Assembly: GCA_963576565.1 (NCBI GenBank)
Contig: OY755039.1
Location: forward strand, 127,642,640-127,706,639
DNA: 64,000 nt
Origin: Aspidapion aeneum
Taxonomy: Eukaryota; Arthropoda; Insecta; Coleoptera; Brentidae
Reading direction: 5' to 3'
Of the stretch, positions 11,245 to 21,400 are shown in pieces. The position numbers and the translations under genes are program-made. The stretch's first letter is position 1; the number at the start of each line of letters is the position of its first letter. A model generated the notes under the pieces. The model made no database searches. It had not been told where the DNA came from and saw nothing but the letters and a program-made list of their open reading frames with translations.

Positions 11245-12995
11245 CATTTTTTTGTCATTGGAAAATAAAATAAAATGCCAGATCCAAAATGACAGATTTT
11301 CTAACTTTTATTAACCGATTTGTTTAAACTTGAAAGTTCGTCGTGCTTAAAGTTTTCTCAATACAATTTTAGTCTCAAATTTAAGAAAATTACTTAAAAC
11401 AATCTTTGATATAAATTTTAAAAAATCAAAATTGTGACTTAAAAATGGCAAACTTTCTAATTTATAAACTTACAATTCATATAAGTTAGTGTTTTAGGAT
11501 CCTCAATATGATTTTTAATCTTAAACTAAAAAAAATCAACATGGCGAATCGAAAATGGCGTACTGTCTTATTTATAAAACGATTTGCGTTAAACTTGAAA
11601 CTTCGCGGTGCTTATGGTCACTTAATACAGTATTTGACTCATATCTAAAAAAATCAAAATGATGTAAGTATCCAAAATGGCGAACTTTTCCATTTAATAA
11701 CGGATATGAACGAAATTCGCAACCTTTGGGTGTTTCAGGTCGCTGAATATGATTTTGAACTTAAACCTATATAATTTAAAATATTTCTTATTTATAAACC
11801 GATTTGACTGGAACTTGAAACTTTGCGGTGCTTAATAAGGTCATTTAACTACTAATTAGCTGTTACCTTACCGCTATGATGCCATGGCTGCCACAGAAAA
11901 ATAAGTAACTCGATTTAGCAGAACTTATTAATACCTTTAAAAAAAGTGTTCGATGTTGTCTAAAAAAATGGCAAATACATGAAATGTAATTTCTTACAAA
12001 ATTTATTTGCGGGACAACTTTTTATTTTTTTTATTACAAGAATTACCAAATTTTAGAAAATTTCCACATTTTACCTGCCTTAAGTACTAAATTTCAGAAA
12101 TTGGTCTTCCAAAAATTAGTTTGTTTTTTGCTGCCCCTCCAAATGTTGCGCCTTTCGCACAGCAAAGTTTCAAGTTGGAGGTAAATCGGTTTATGAATAA
12201 AAAAATCCGTCATGAAATGAAATTTTTAGGTTTGAGTTAAAAATCATATACAGCGACCTAAAACACGAATTTTATTTATATCAAGATTCATAAATAGTAA
12301 GGTCCACCATTTTGATTTCTTTAAGCTTAAGTCAGTAATCGCAATGTGTGATCCCAAACACTGCGAAGTTTCAAGTTTGAGGCAAATCAATTTATAAATA
12401 AGAAGGTCCGTCATTTTGGTTCCGCCATGATGAATTTTTTAGTCTGGATTAAAAATCATAATCAGCATCCTAAAACACCCCAACGTTCCGAATTTTATAC
12501 ATATAGGTTCATAAATAATAAGTCCGCAGTAGTACAGTAGTGGAGGTTCTAATTAAATTGGTAACATGCCATCCAGTTCTGTCTGTATGTCTGTCCGTCT
12601 GTTGCTGAAGAAGTGAACTTGGTATGACCTTGGGACTAAAAGAAGTGTGTAAGAAGTTGTGAGCAATGACGTAACAACCAGAGGCTATTGAAAGGCCCCA
12701 TAGGTCAATGAGTTAGGTGCCAATGCAAGAGTAGGTAAAATGGGGTGTTTTTTTTTAGTAAGATAGCTACTCACTAGCTTATCCTGGTCTAGGTAAGTCT
12801 TAATGTGAAAAAGGCCTTAGGTAATTGTTGGTTAAAAAATAAAATAATTTCTAAAAATATTTGTTTAAATTAATCGGGATAGCCTGTTATTTTCTCTGTG
12901 TGTTAAAAAATAAAATAATTTCTAAAAAATGATTGCACGAGTATCTTATCGGATAACCTTAGTGACCCCACACATGTTCTTATTTTATTTAATTA
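11245..12995 (+). repeat. Left long inverted repeat of the Maverick element
   Basis: The outer part (11245-12530) consists of degenerate tandem units of about 110-150 bp, each with an AAAATGGC-type motif and an AAACTTGAAACTTCGCGGTG-like piece. The inner part (12531-12995) is single copy. The inner part matches the right repeat in reverse orientation from GTAGTGGAGGTTCTAATTAA through AACTGGATGG, the CTGTCTGTCTG run and AAAATGGGGTGTTTTTTTT, as far as ATCGGATAACCTTA. A 26-bp segment ending ATAATTTCTAAAAA is duplicated at about 12835 and 12905 in this copy. Confidence 0.8.
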
Positions 12996-13879
12996 GCAAA
13001 AATATGATGCAACTTTTATAATAATTTTGTACATTGGGAGATGTTTATAGTTTATAGTAAGCATTTTTGATTGATATGACACATTTTTTTCAAAATAAAT
13101 TTTATATAAAATGAGTCAAAAAAGAGGATAGGGTATCAAAGAAAAACAATAAGTGATTTATTAAATAATATTTGGTATGTCTTTTTATTAAAATCAAATA
13201 GTGAAAGAAAAATATAAAACTTAGTCAAACTTGATATTTCTGTTGAAAAATTCTGCATGCCAATTTTCTTGTTTCTGCGTATTTGATTGCAGATTCCAAT
13301 AAACAAAATTTGCATATCCGAAAGTTGTCTGGTACTTGTGCACGACACAGGATACATGTCTTTTGGATCTGAAAAAAATAAGAAAATATGGGGGCAATTC
13401 TTTAAAATTTGAAATAATTTGAAACAATCTGAAAAAATTTGACGCCTCAAATTTTAGCCCTAAATTATGGCAACATCGTAAATTTCAGTTTTTTGTACAG
13501 CGTCAAAAACCGAAAAATGAGGAAAAATATAATCTAAAACCTACCTTTAAACTCGATTGCTGATAGTTCAATATTTTTCCGGGATTGTTGATGATGCACA
13601 GGTTCTTAAAAAATTGTATTTTTCCGGAAAAAAACAATAACAAAACCATGAGACGTTTTTCTTATTTCGCTAAAGTTGGATTCAAATAACACGAACATCA
13701 CATGCAAAGTACAGCCGACCACAAAATCAACGTAATTTAATTTTAACGAAAGCAAATGAATTTTAGGAAAGAAAACGATAAGGGTTGATAAATTTATGAA
13801 AAAAAAATAATTTTCGGATTTATTGCAACCCGTGGCCCAAAAAATAACCTTTGAATATATAAATATCAAACTTGTTACT

Positions 13880-16290
13880 ATTATCATATAATTAAAAATA
13901 ATGTTTGTCTAATATTTCTTATGATCAGGTATGAGAAGAGATAGAAAAAAGTCTGCCAAACCCAGGTTATAAAGGTTAGGTTCAGGTCTGCTACAGGGTG
14001 ACCTTAAAATCTATTATAGATTTGTTTAGAAATTCTAGTTCTCTACTTAACAATAAAAAGTTGAAAATAGCCCAAAAAGTTAAACTATGTATTAACGGAT
14101 TATTTCAAATTTAGGTTCAGGGGGTGAGTTACAGGGTGATATCAAAAATAGTTGTACAATTTACATTGTTAAAAACAACTTTGTCAGGAGTTTCACTTAG
14201 CAAACAAGAGTTAGAAATACCTTAAAAAATCATATCACTAACTTATTGTATTACCTTTAGAGCCAGCAAGTGAGCTACTGGGTGATATCGAAATTACTAG
14301 TGTATTTTTCTAAAAATCACATTTTTAGAAAACAATGTTGTCAAGAGCTTTCATTATCAAAAAATGCTTAGGAACACGTTAAAAAATCATAACATTAACT
14401 GACTGTATTACCTTTAGGTCCTTGGAGTAAGGTACAGGGTGATATCAAAATTAGTAAAACACTTTTGTAAAAATCACAATTTTAAAAATCAACTTTATCA
14501 GGAGTCTTGGTGAGCAAAAAATAGTTAGGAATATGTAAACAAACCACACCATTCACTAACTGCGTTACATTTAGGTCCAGTAGGTAAGATACTAGTAGTA
14601 ATTTTTTTTATAAATCATATTTTTAAAAATAACTTTTGGCCTCACCTTACTGTTTACAAACCAAGAACATATAAGTTAGGGTTTCTTGAGCGATCTATTA
14701 AAAGAATATTACGTTAATTACTTTTCCGCACAATTTTACTTTTTCGCATCATTTTTACTTTTCTCACGATTTTTTTCCGCACGTCCAAATTGCAAGAACC
14801 TTCCCGTCCACAATCGTTTTCAAATGAAAACCCGTTCTCCTACACACAAGTTTCATTTTCAAGAAGTGCTGCTGTACTGATGCTACCAGAAGCACCGAAT
14901 GAAGAATCCTGTAATGTGTTACAGCCTGTACAGACCAATATACCTTTCTCCATTCACTACAGTAGTAATTCTAAGCAGCAAACTGATCAAGGCATTTCTG
15001 TAGTGGGCCAAACACCAACCAATCAAATTCCAATAAGAAACGACGTTATTCAAGATGTTGCGGCATCTGATGTATATTGAAGCATGCAACAAACAGAAAG
15101 TGCACTTTCAATTTCAATATCTACCATCGTTAACTTTTTCGTTATTGTTAATTAAATGTTCTTTACATAAAGTTTCTTTTTAATATATCATAATAAAAAA
15201 ATCCTGTTTTATTATTTTTCCGTGCATAACAAAATCAAGTAAAAATAAAAGTTAAAAAAACGTACGGAAAAGTAACTTTTCCGCACTAGTGCTGAAAAAT
15301 TTCTTTTCCGCACGATTTTTGTTTTGTTAAAAATGAAGATATTTAGGACTCATTAAATGATTTATGTAACTATTCTATCTTACGTATCATTTTCTAGCAT
15401 TATTATAAAATCTTTGCGAATTAAAACATGTTTTTTGATAAAGAAGATGGACAACAACACTCGTAGGAAAAACATTGTACCTAATTCTTGCGGAAACTAT
15501 CTTTTCCATCCTTGACGGTTTGCCCGAACTCCGCTCCGCGTCGTTTGTGCAACTGCCGTCGCGTGCGGAAAAGTACCTCTTTCCGCACTTGTTAGGTAAA
15601 TAACTATTGTACAAACAATTAAAAGCCTAAGCGATACAAAAAAATATTTATGTAAAAGATATTTAAAATTTAAAGATAAAAGACCTTAAGTGGGATAAAA
15701 CTACTGCTTTTGTTGATTTGGAGTTTTCAGTAAAAATAGCTAAAGAAGTAAAGAAATATATCCCTTTATCAGACAACCAAATAGCAATGTAGCGGTACAG
15801 GTATTAACAGATTTTTTGAAAGAAATGCAAAATATTGAGTCGCTTCACTTTGGAAGAAGTCTATATACAAGTAATTAAATAAAACTAAGAACGACGTACG
15901 GGACAAAAATATTTGTGTGCAGGTTGTTGTTTGTCAATGTAAATAAATGTAATATTTATTATGTGTATTTGTACATTTTTATATTGAGCAAGCTTAATAA
16001 TTATAAGAATTTGATTTGGCTCGGTTTGGTTATGTTAAATAGATGACTTGGGTGTCAAATTGTTGCCTAAAAATGTGCAGATTTTTATATTTATCGTGTG
16101 TTTGTAAATGTTTACATTAGGCAAGCCTAGTGAAGGCTTTCGTTTTGTTACATTTATATATAGTAAATAGTAGTTTTTTGGGGCTATTTTCAACTTTTTA
16201 TTGCTAAGTAGAAAATTAGAATTTTTAAACAAATCTATAATATTAGACACACTTTTACATAATTATACAAACATTATTTTTAATTATACG
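13880..16290. mobile_element. Putative 2.4-kb non-autonomous element with ~200-bp inverted repeats
   Basis: Left sequence TATAATTAAAAATAATGTTT (about 13885) and TTGAAAATAGCCCAAAAAG (about 14060) recur inverted at about 16285 and 16190, with the intervening stretches also complementary. Inside the left arm are four to five degenerate 150-bp tandem units (13970-14650) carrying ACAGGGTGATATCAAAA. Inside the right arm are two units of about 120 bp (15930-16160). The middle is rich in TTTTCCGCAC motifs in both orientations (14720-15590) and holds a 96-codon frame. No transposase is recognised and no target duplication is clear. Confidence 0.55.
14790..15080 (+). CDS. Unrecognised 96-residue open frame inside a repeat element
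   Basis: The frame is Ser/Gln/Asn-rich with no membrane segment, and is followed by AATAAA-like sequences near 15195. A longer 64-residue frame overlaps it in another phase upstream. I do not recognise the family; the composition resembles a disordered C-terminal tail, which could be the last exon of a captured or transposon-encoded protein. It lies between the inverted repeats of the 13.88-16.29 kb element. Low confidence that it is real coding sequence. Confidence 0.25.
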   Translation: MQEPSRPQSFSNENPFSYTQVSFSRSAAVLMLPEAPNEESCNVLQPVQTNIPFSIHYSSNSKQQTDQGISVVGQTPTNQIPIRNDVIQDVAASDVY

Positions 16291-16575
16291 AATTTATAGA
16301 AAGTTTGAAATTTATGTTTTAAAGGTTTGTTTCTTGGGTCCCGTTCATTTTATTCATATTATGAATCTATTTTCAGGTCGGCTGTACGCAGTTGTCTGTC
16401 TATATGTGTGGCTCCCTCTAGGGAGCGTGTCGCAAACTTAAGTTTTCCTTGCACAAAGTGACCACGTGGTCGTGGCACCCCTGAAAAATTCCGCCTTCGA
16501 CTTATTTTCGTCAGGTGGCGACTGTGGCGAGTATTCTTAGGGTCACTGCATCCTGAAAGCCTGGCATCTTCCAAC

Positions 16576-17145
16576 GAGCGGATAGTTCACAACTTGCATT
16601 CCATTTGCTATTGGTTGACATAGTCAGGCGGGATTTTTAAAATTAAAACTCTCCTGTCCTCGTTTTGGGAGGTTGAAATCGGTGTTAAACCAAACTGAAA
16701 CAAAACCTAACCGTGGTCAATTGATGGGAAACGTATCCTAACCGGGGCGTATCTGGACAGGTTAGGATACGTTGTCGAATAATTTATCAGGGTTAGGTTA
16801 ACACCGATTTCGACAGGAAAACAGGATAGGGAAGCTAATTAAAAAAAAATATAATATGTTTTTAAAAAACAATAAAACAAGAATTAATCGGCATATGCAT
16901 AGATTTAGTTAAATTCAATAGGTATGTACTGCACAAACCACTACACTTTTTAGTCACTTACAACTAGTATATATTCGTATTTTACGCCGAAAGCTGTAAA
17001 CATAAAGTTTGTTAAATGCTTGACTGGTGGCACCATCTCTTAATATAATATAATAATAATCTTAAACGGCAACGTTCAACATCAAAAAGTCAGCTGACTA
17101 TTTCGACCAATAGCAAACGGAATGCAAGTTGTGAACTAGCCGCTC
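16576..17145. mobile_element. 570-bp MITE with ~45-bp inverted repeats
   Basis: Left end GAGCGGATAGTTCACAACTT and right end AAGTTGTGAACTAGCCGCTC are complementary and extend inward through TGCATTCCATTTGCTATTGG. In the middle (16650-16835) is a copy of a dispersed palindromic family with CCTCGTTTTGGGAGG and GGTTAGGATACGTT arms. It interrupts the left TIR of the surrounding element, so it is the younger insertion. Confidence 0.7.
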
Positions 17146-17913
17146 ATGTCTCCCAGGGGTAGCGACACCAAACATAACCTCATTTACGAAAAACTCAAAT
17201 CTGACACTGTCAGGAGCGTAGCTTTTTTTATGTCTAAAAAATTTAATGGTTTACAAATGTTACGCAAAGAACTGTCCGTCACATCCGGTATATAAATTTT
17301 ACTGTCCAAATAAACAAACCTAAAAAAACTAAGTTTTTTATGATTTCAAATTTATTAGGACCCTGTGTTAGGACCCACACAGCGAAGGGAACAAATATAG
17401 TTTGCATGTTTTATATATATTCTAAAATATAGAAAACTATTATGTTGGGTTTTGTATCATTTAATAAATTTTTTATGCTCTCTACGGAATAAAGGTGTAC
17501 GTTTAATCCCTTTTTTCATGGGCTAAGGTAGTATTTCTTGTCCCCAGTGATTGAAAGTAATTTAATATAGGTTTTTGGATTATTTTATTTTATCATAATA
17601 CAAAAAACAAAAAGGAATATATACACGATACCGATTATTTTGTTCCAGCTTGCCGTAAGCTTTATTGTGTCCTTAGGCATAGAATATTGCTTCCATATAA
17701 ACGAAGCATTTAACTTTCTAGACTTCTCCAGGCTGTAAACCAGGAAACTGTGAAATTTTCGAAATTCTGTTTATTGCATCATTTCCATGCCCATCTCAAA
17801 GTAAGAATATGCTTTATTTTCCATCTTCGAGAAATGTAATTCGAACTTTTTCTCGACTAAACTTAATTAGTTTGTTATGAAATAAATAATATTTTTTCCA
17901 CATTGTTTGTTAT

Positions 17914-17965
17914 AAGGTCACTCATCGTCAAGCAAGCTTTACCTTGCTTGACGATGAGTGACCTT
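17914..17965. repeat. 52-bp perfect hairpin, copy 2
   Basis: AAGGTCACTCATCGTCAAGC pairs with GCTTGACGATGAGTGACCTT around a short AAGCTTTACCTT centre. It is the second copy of the hairpin at 5996-6053. The two stems match except for compensated changes (GTAAAG against GTCAAG), each copy keeping its own pairing. Confidence 0.8.
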
Positions 17966-18479
17966 AGTTTGTAAGCATCTGACTGACTTTTGTTTAATGT
18001 AATGCCATGACAACTATCACTGCCCACTGCTTTTTTATATACTTGACATGCTAAAACTATAGTACGGTAAGTGGTTTAATACCTATTTATTTAGTTTATG
18101 ATTATTATTGTTTTTAGTATATAAAAATAAACCTTGGCATTAAAGTCCCTTTTAGTCACTTAGCAAATTATAGCCCTTCTTCCGGTCGAGCATGAAAATT
18201 CCCGCCGTGGTATTAAAAGTAAACACTGCACGCCCTAGGTTTATAATATACCTACTATTATTTTTATTATTGTTCAAAAAAAGCGGGCGGCGAAGAAAAG
18301 GTCGAAAATACAAAAAGTCGAAAATACAAAAGTTCGAAAGTACAAAAGGTCGAAAATACAAAAGATTGAAAAACAAAAGGTTCAAACAAAGATCGAAAGT
18401 AGCTACACTGTAATGATTGCAAAACAAAGTAGAATTAAGTTTTTAAAAAATCAACATCCAATAAAAACTCAAGGTAGCA

Positions 18480-19410
18480 ACACGACGGGTCGCAGAACTT
18501 TGTTCGAAAACATTTTCTTCGAACGGAAATTTTTATGAAAACAATTTCTTCTAATGGAAATTTGTTCGAAAACATTTTTTTTAAACGGAAATTTATTCGA
18601 ACACCATTTCTTTAAACGGAAATTTGTTCGTAAGTAATAGTTGTTCAAAAACATTTTCTTCGAATAGAAATCATTTTCTTCGAAAGCAAGTTTTTCGATA
18701 AAAGACGCTCTAGACCTGGATTTCCAAACCTAACACAATTTATATAGTTTGACTACGGTCTTTTTAACATATTTTTTCAAAAAAACCCTGACTTCTTTCC
18801 CGGGATCGTAAACATTCTGAAAATTTGTCTACTTTCCTCCTTTTGGAAGGTCGAAATTGGTATTTTACTAAACTTTGTCAATTGATCGCAAACGTATCCG
18901 AACCGGTCCAGATACCTCCTGATGTGCTCAATTAAGAAAGGTTAGAGTAACACCGATTTCAACCTTCCAAAATGAGGACCGGAAAGCTAATTTAGGGAAA
19001 TCATTTTTCGACAATAGGTCTCGGTTGGTTCGGTTTGGTTTCACACCCTCTAGGATCCCGGGAAAGAAGTCGGAAGTTTTTGTTTCCAAAAATTGTTAGA
19101 AAAAAACCCCATTAGTCGAACTATATGAGTTATGTTAAGTTTGGCAAGCCAGGTCAAATATATTTTTTTCGAAAAATTTGTTTTCGAAAAAATGTTTTTG
19201 AACAAATTTTCATTTTAAAAAAATATTTTCGAACAAATTTCCGTTCAAAGAAAATGTTTTCGAACGCATTTCTGTTCGAACAAAATGATTTCGAAAAATT
19301 TCTGTTTGAAGAAAACGTTTTCGAACAATCTTTTGTTCGAAGAATATGTTTTAGAATAATTTTTGGTTTAAAGAAAATGATTTTCGAAGTTTATGCTTTC
19401 GAACAATAAT
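18480..19410. repeat. Large palindrome with 37-bp tandem repeats in both arms
   Basis: The left arm (18485-18700) and right arm (19145-19405) are arrays of a unit of about 37 bp, ATTTCCGTTCGAAGAAAATG plus TTTTCGAACAA, in opposite orientation. Inside them, ACTTCTTTCCCGGGATCGTA (about 18790) is mirrored at about 19060. The centre (18828-18985) is a copy of the dispersed family with GGAAGGTCGAAATTGG. The 37-bp units give long artificial Phe/Lys/Arg reading frames on both strands. Just left, 18290-18400 is a related AAAAGGTCGAAAATACAAA microsatellite. Confidence 0.75.
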
Positions 19411-20009
19411 ATTACGATATTTATATGAAATGTACTATAAAATTATAAATAATTAAACCGAACCTTACAAAAACTCGAACTGTATTTGGGCATTTTTTGT
19501 CTTTTGATAAAATGTAAAATTCGGAATAAAAAGGTACTAAAAAAAACCACAATACCGAAAACACCCAAAAAAATGGGAAAAAACCTTGGAAAATAAATTA
19601 AACAGTGCGAAAAATAGCGTATAAACATCGTGATAAAAGTTTCATTTTATCCCTTGATATATTATATACTATTAATAAACTTTTAACATAGAAATGTATT
19701 TCTGTCCTGTTTGTTTATTTATTACGTATTATTTTTATACAAAAACAGAAATAATATTTAAAAGAAAATGATTTTTAACAATAATACCTACAATAAATAT
19801 TCATAACCCAAAAACTCAAGGAACATATTTTTTATTTCTTAAGCTGTATAAAAACGAGTTCTTTTTAAGTTTTATTAAAAGATTTTTCTTTTCTCAGACT
19901 GTATAAAAATGAGTATTTTTCACGAACGTCTATGGAATTTTGAGTACGGTTTTGACACTCGTGTCGCTACCCCTGGGAGACGCTAGACTTCCAGGATGCA
20001 GTGACCCTA

Positions 20010-20800
20010 GTATTTCTAATTAGCCTATCCAAAACCTTATGGGCGCAGCTTTCGTGTTCGTTTACGACAGAGACAATTTATTATTTTCTCTCTGGTTTAC
20101 GAAGGACTCAGCCGCATGGGCCGTCACTGAAGAACAGCAGTTTCTATATGGGAGGACCCCCCAGAATAAAAAACTATATACGTGCCTAGCTTTTTTAAAA
20201 AGTAAAAAAATAATCACCACTTCAATAATTTGACAGGATCTTCACTTAGTCAGATTTTTCTGGCAGATTTTAAAGAAATAATTTGACATTCCCTTAAAAA
20301 TCCGTTCAAATATAACGGTGGCAACAGCGTAGAGCTAATTTTGTAGCGACCCTTCCACGACATGCAGTTAGTCCCTCTTTGTTAATTTTACCGTGAAAAA
20401 CAAAGAAAGAAAGTAAACTTAGCTGACCTCATAAAGAAAACGAATAGGACTCATAAATTTGAAAGAAATGTGACGAAATGTGACGAAATCTGACATTTCA
20501 GTTTGTGTGGTTAATGGTCTTCTGCTTTGAATTTATTTACAATTTTTAAATTAAAAATTTTCAACAAATTACGGGTTTTTAATTATAAACAAATATTATA
20601 TCGTGAAGCTACATCTATCAAAAAGTGGGAAATGGCCTTTTAGGTAAGTTTTTAAGTTTAAAAATTGCCTTTTAAACGAGAAATCTTAAGCGCCAGATTA
20701 TGTCACATTTTTTCAAATTTCGGCAGATTTTTTGAAATGTAAAGAATTGACCCCTATACTTCAAATATTTTATTTTTAATTTATTTAATTTTAAACATAT
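20010..20800. other. No gene seen
   Basis: AT-rich sequence between the palindromic elements and the first Maverick gene. Two short frames near 20.0-20.2 kb overlap in different phases and have no recognisable content. A direct doublet of AATGTGACGAAATGTGACGA occurs at about 20468-20490. Confidence 0.4.
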
Positions 20801-20801
20801 A

Positions 20802-21172
20802 TTAACGAGGAGAAGGAGATATTTGCTCATAGCAAAATAGGTCTTGTTCACCTCTTACTGCGTAATATTTTTCTATGTTCTTATGATGTTCAATTGATTT
20901 CTTGCAAAAACAAAACATTTGCTTAGAACAACAAAGCCTAGTGCCAATATTGCAATGTGAATAGTTTTGACAGAAACAAACGTTTCTTTTACAGTAAACA
21001 CATACATTTTTACTACTACTATTACTATCCATCTGGTCCAGAAACCCAAGTTGCTTGGTGGTCACACATTCTGCAGTCTTTTTTATGTTATTTTTCTTCT
21101 GCCATCCTTGTGGTGATGTTTTATTTGTAGCTTGATAAATTTATAGGTTGTCTTTTTCTGTTTTTTGATGTG
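20802..21172 (-). pseudogene. Cysteine-rich Maverick-linked small protein, unrecognised
   Basis: The frame codes a C-terminal region with many cysteines (CVYCKRNVCFC, RLCCSKQMFCFC) that could form a zinc-binding fold. The same frame extends upstream as QGWQKKNNIKKTAECV without a Met until an ATG near 21191 that is cut off by a TAA, so either this is the last exon of a spliced gene or a nonsense mutation removed the start. It lies just beyond the polymerase 3' end on the same strand. A piggyBac-type C-terminal cysteine motif was considered but the spacing does not convince me. Confidence 0.4.
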
Positions 21173-21400
21173 ATGATTTCTTGTTCATTGTTGTGGTGGT
21201 ATCTCGGTTAGACTGAAATAACAATTAAAAGGTAAGTATAATTTTTTACAGATTTTTTTTTATTCATCTTTTTTTTCTTCTAGGTGTTAATTTTTTAGGT
21301 TGTTTACTTACCTAATTTAATGAGTTCCTTGACACATACAGTGTCCGATGTCTGAACAAGTTGAGAGGATTCTGTAGACTAGTTTAAATTTAAGATTTAT

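Larger units (their letters stand above)
16540..20007. mobile_element. Possible composite element bounded by GGGTCACTGCATCC inverted ends
   Basis: GGGTCACTGCATCCTG at 16540 is found inverted at 20007, both flanked by TA. The TIR continues inward on the right as GGAAGTCTAGCGTCTCCCAG and GGGTAGCGACAC. On the left the same continuation is interrupted by the MITE at 16576-17145 and resumes at about 17148. Inside are the hairpin at 17914 and the large palindrome at 18480-19410. No transposase is visible. A pair of independent solo insertions in opposite orientation would look the same, so the unit is tentative. Confidence 0.45.

Noticed and set aside
11245..12530. CRISPR-like array
   Set aside because: The repeated units are over 100 bp, degenerate, and lack short identical repeats with unique spacers; the setting is a eukaryotic genome.
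19125..19409. 94-codon Phe/Lys-rich frame and similar frames at 18.2-18.65 kb
   Set aside because: They derive from the 37-bp tandem repeat; the reading is periodic and open on both strands.
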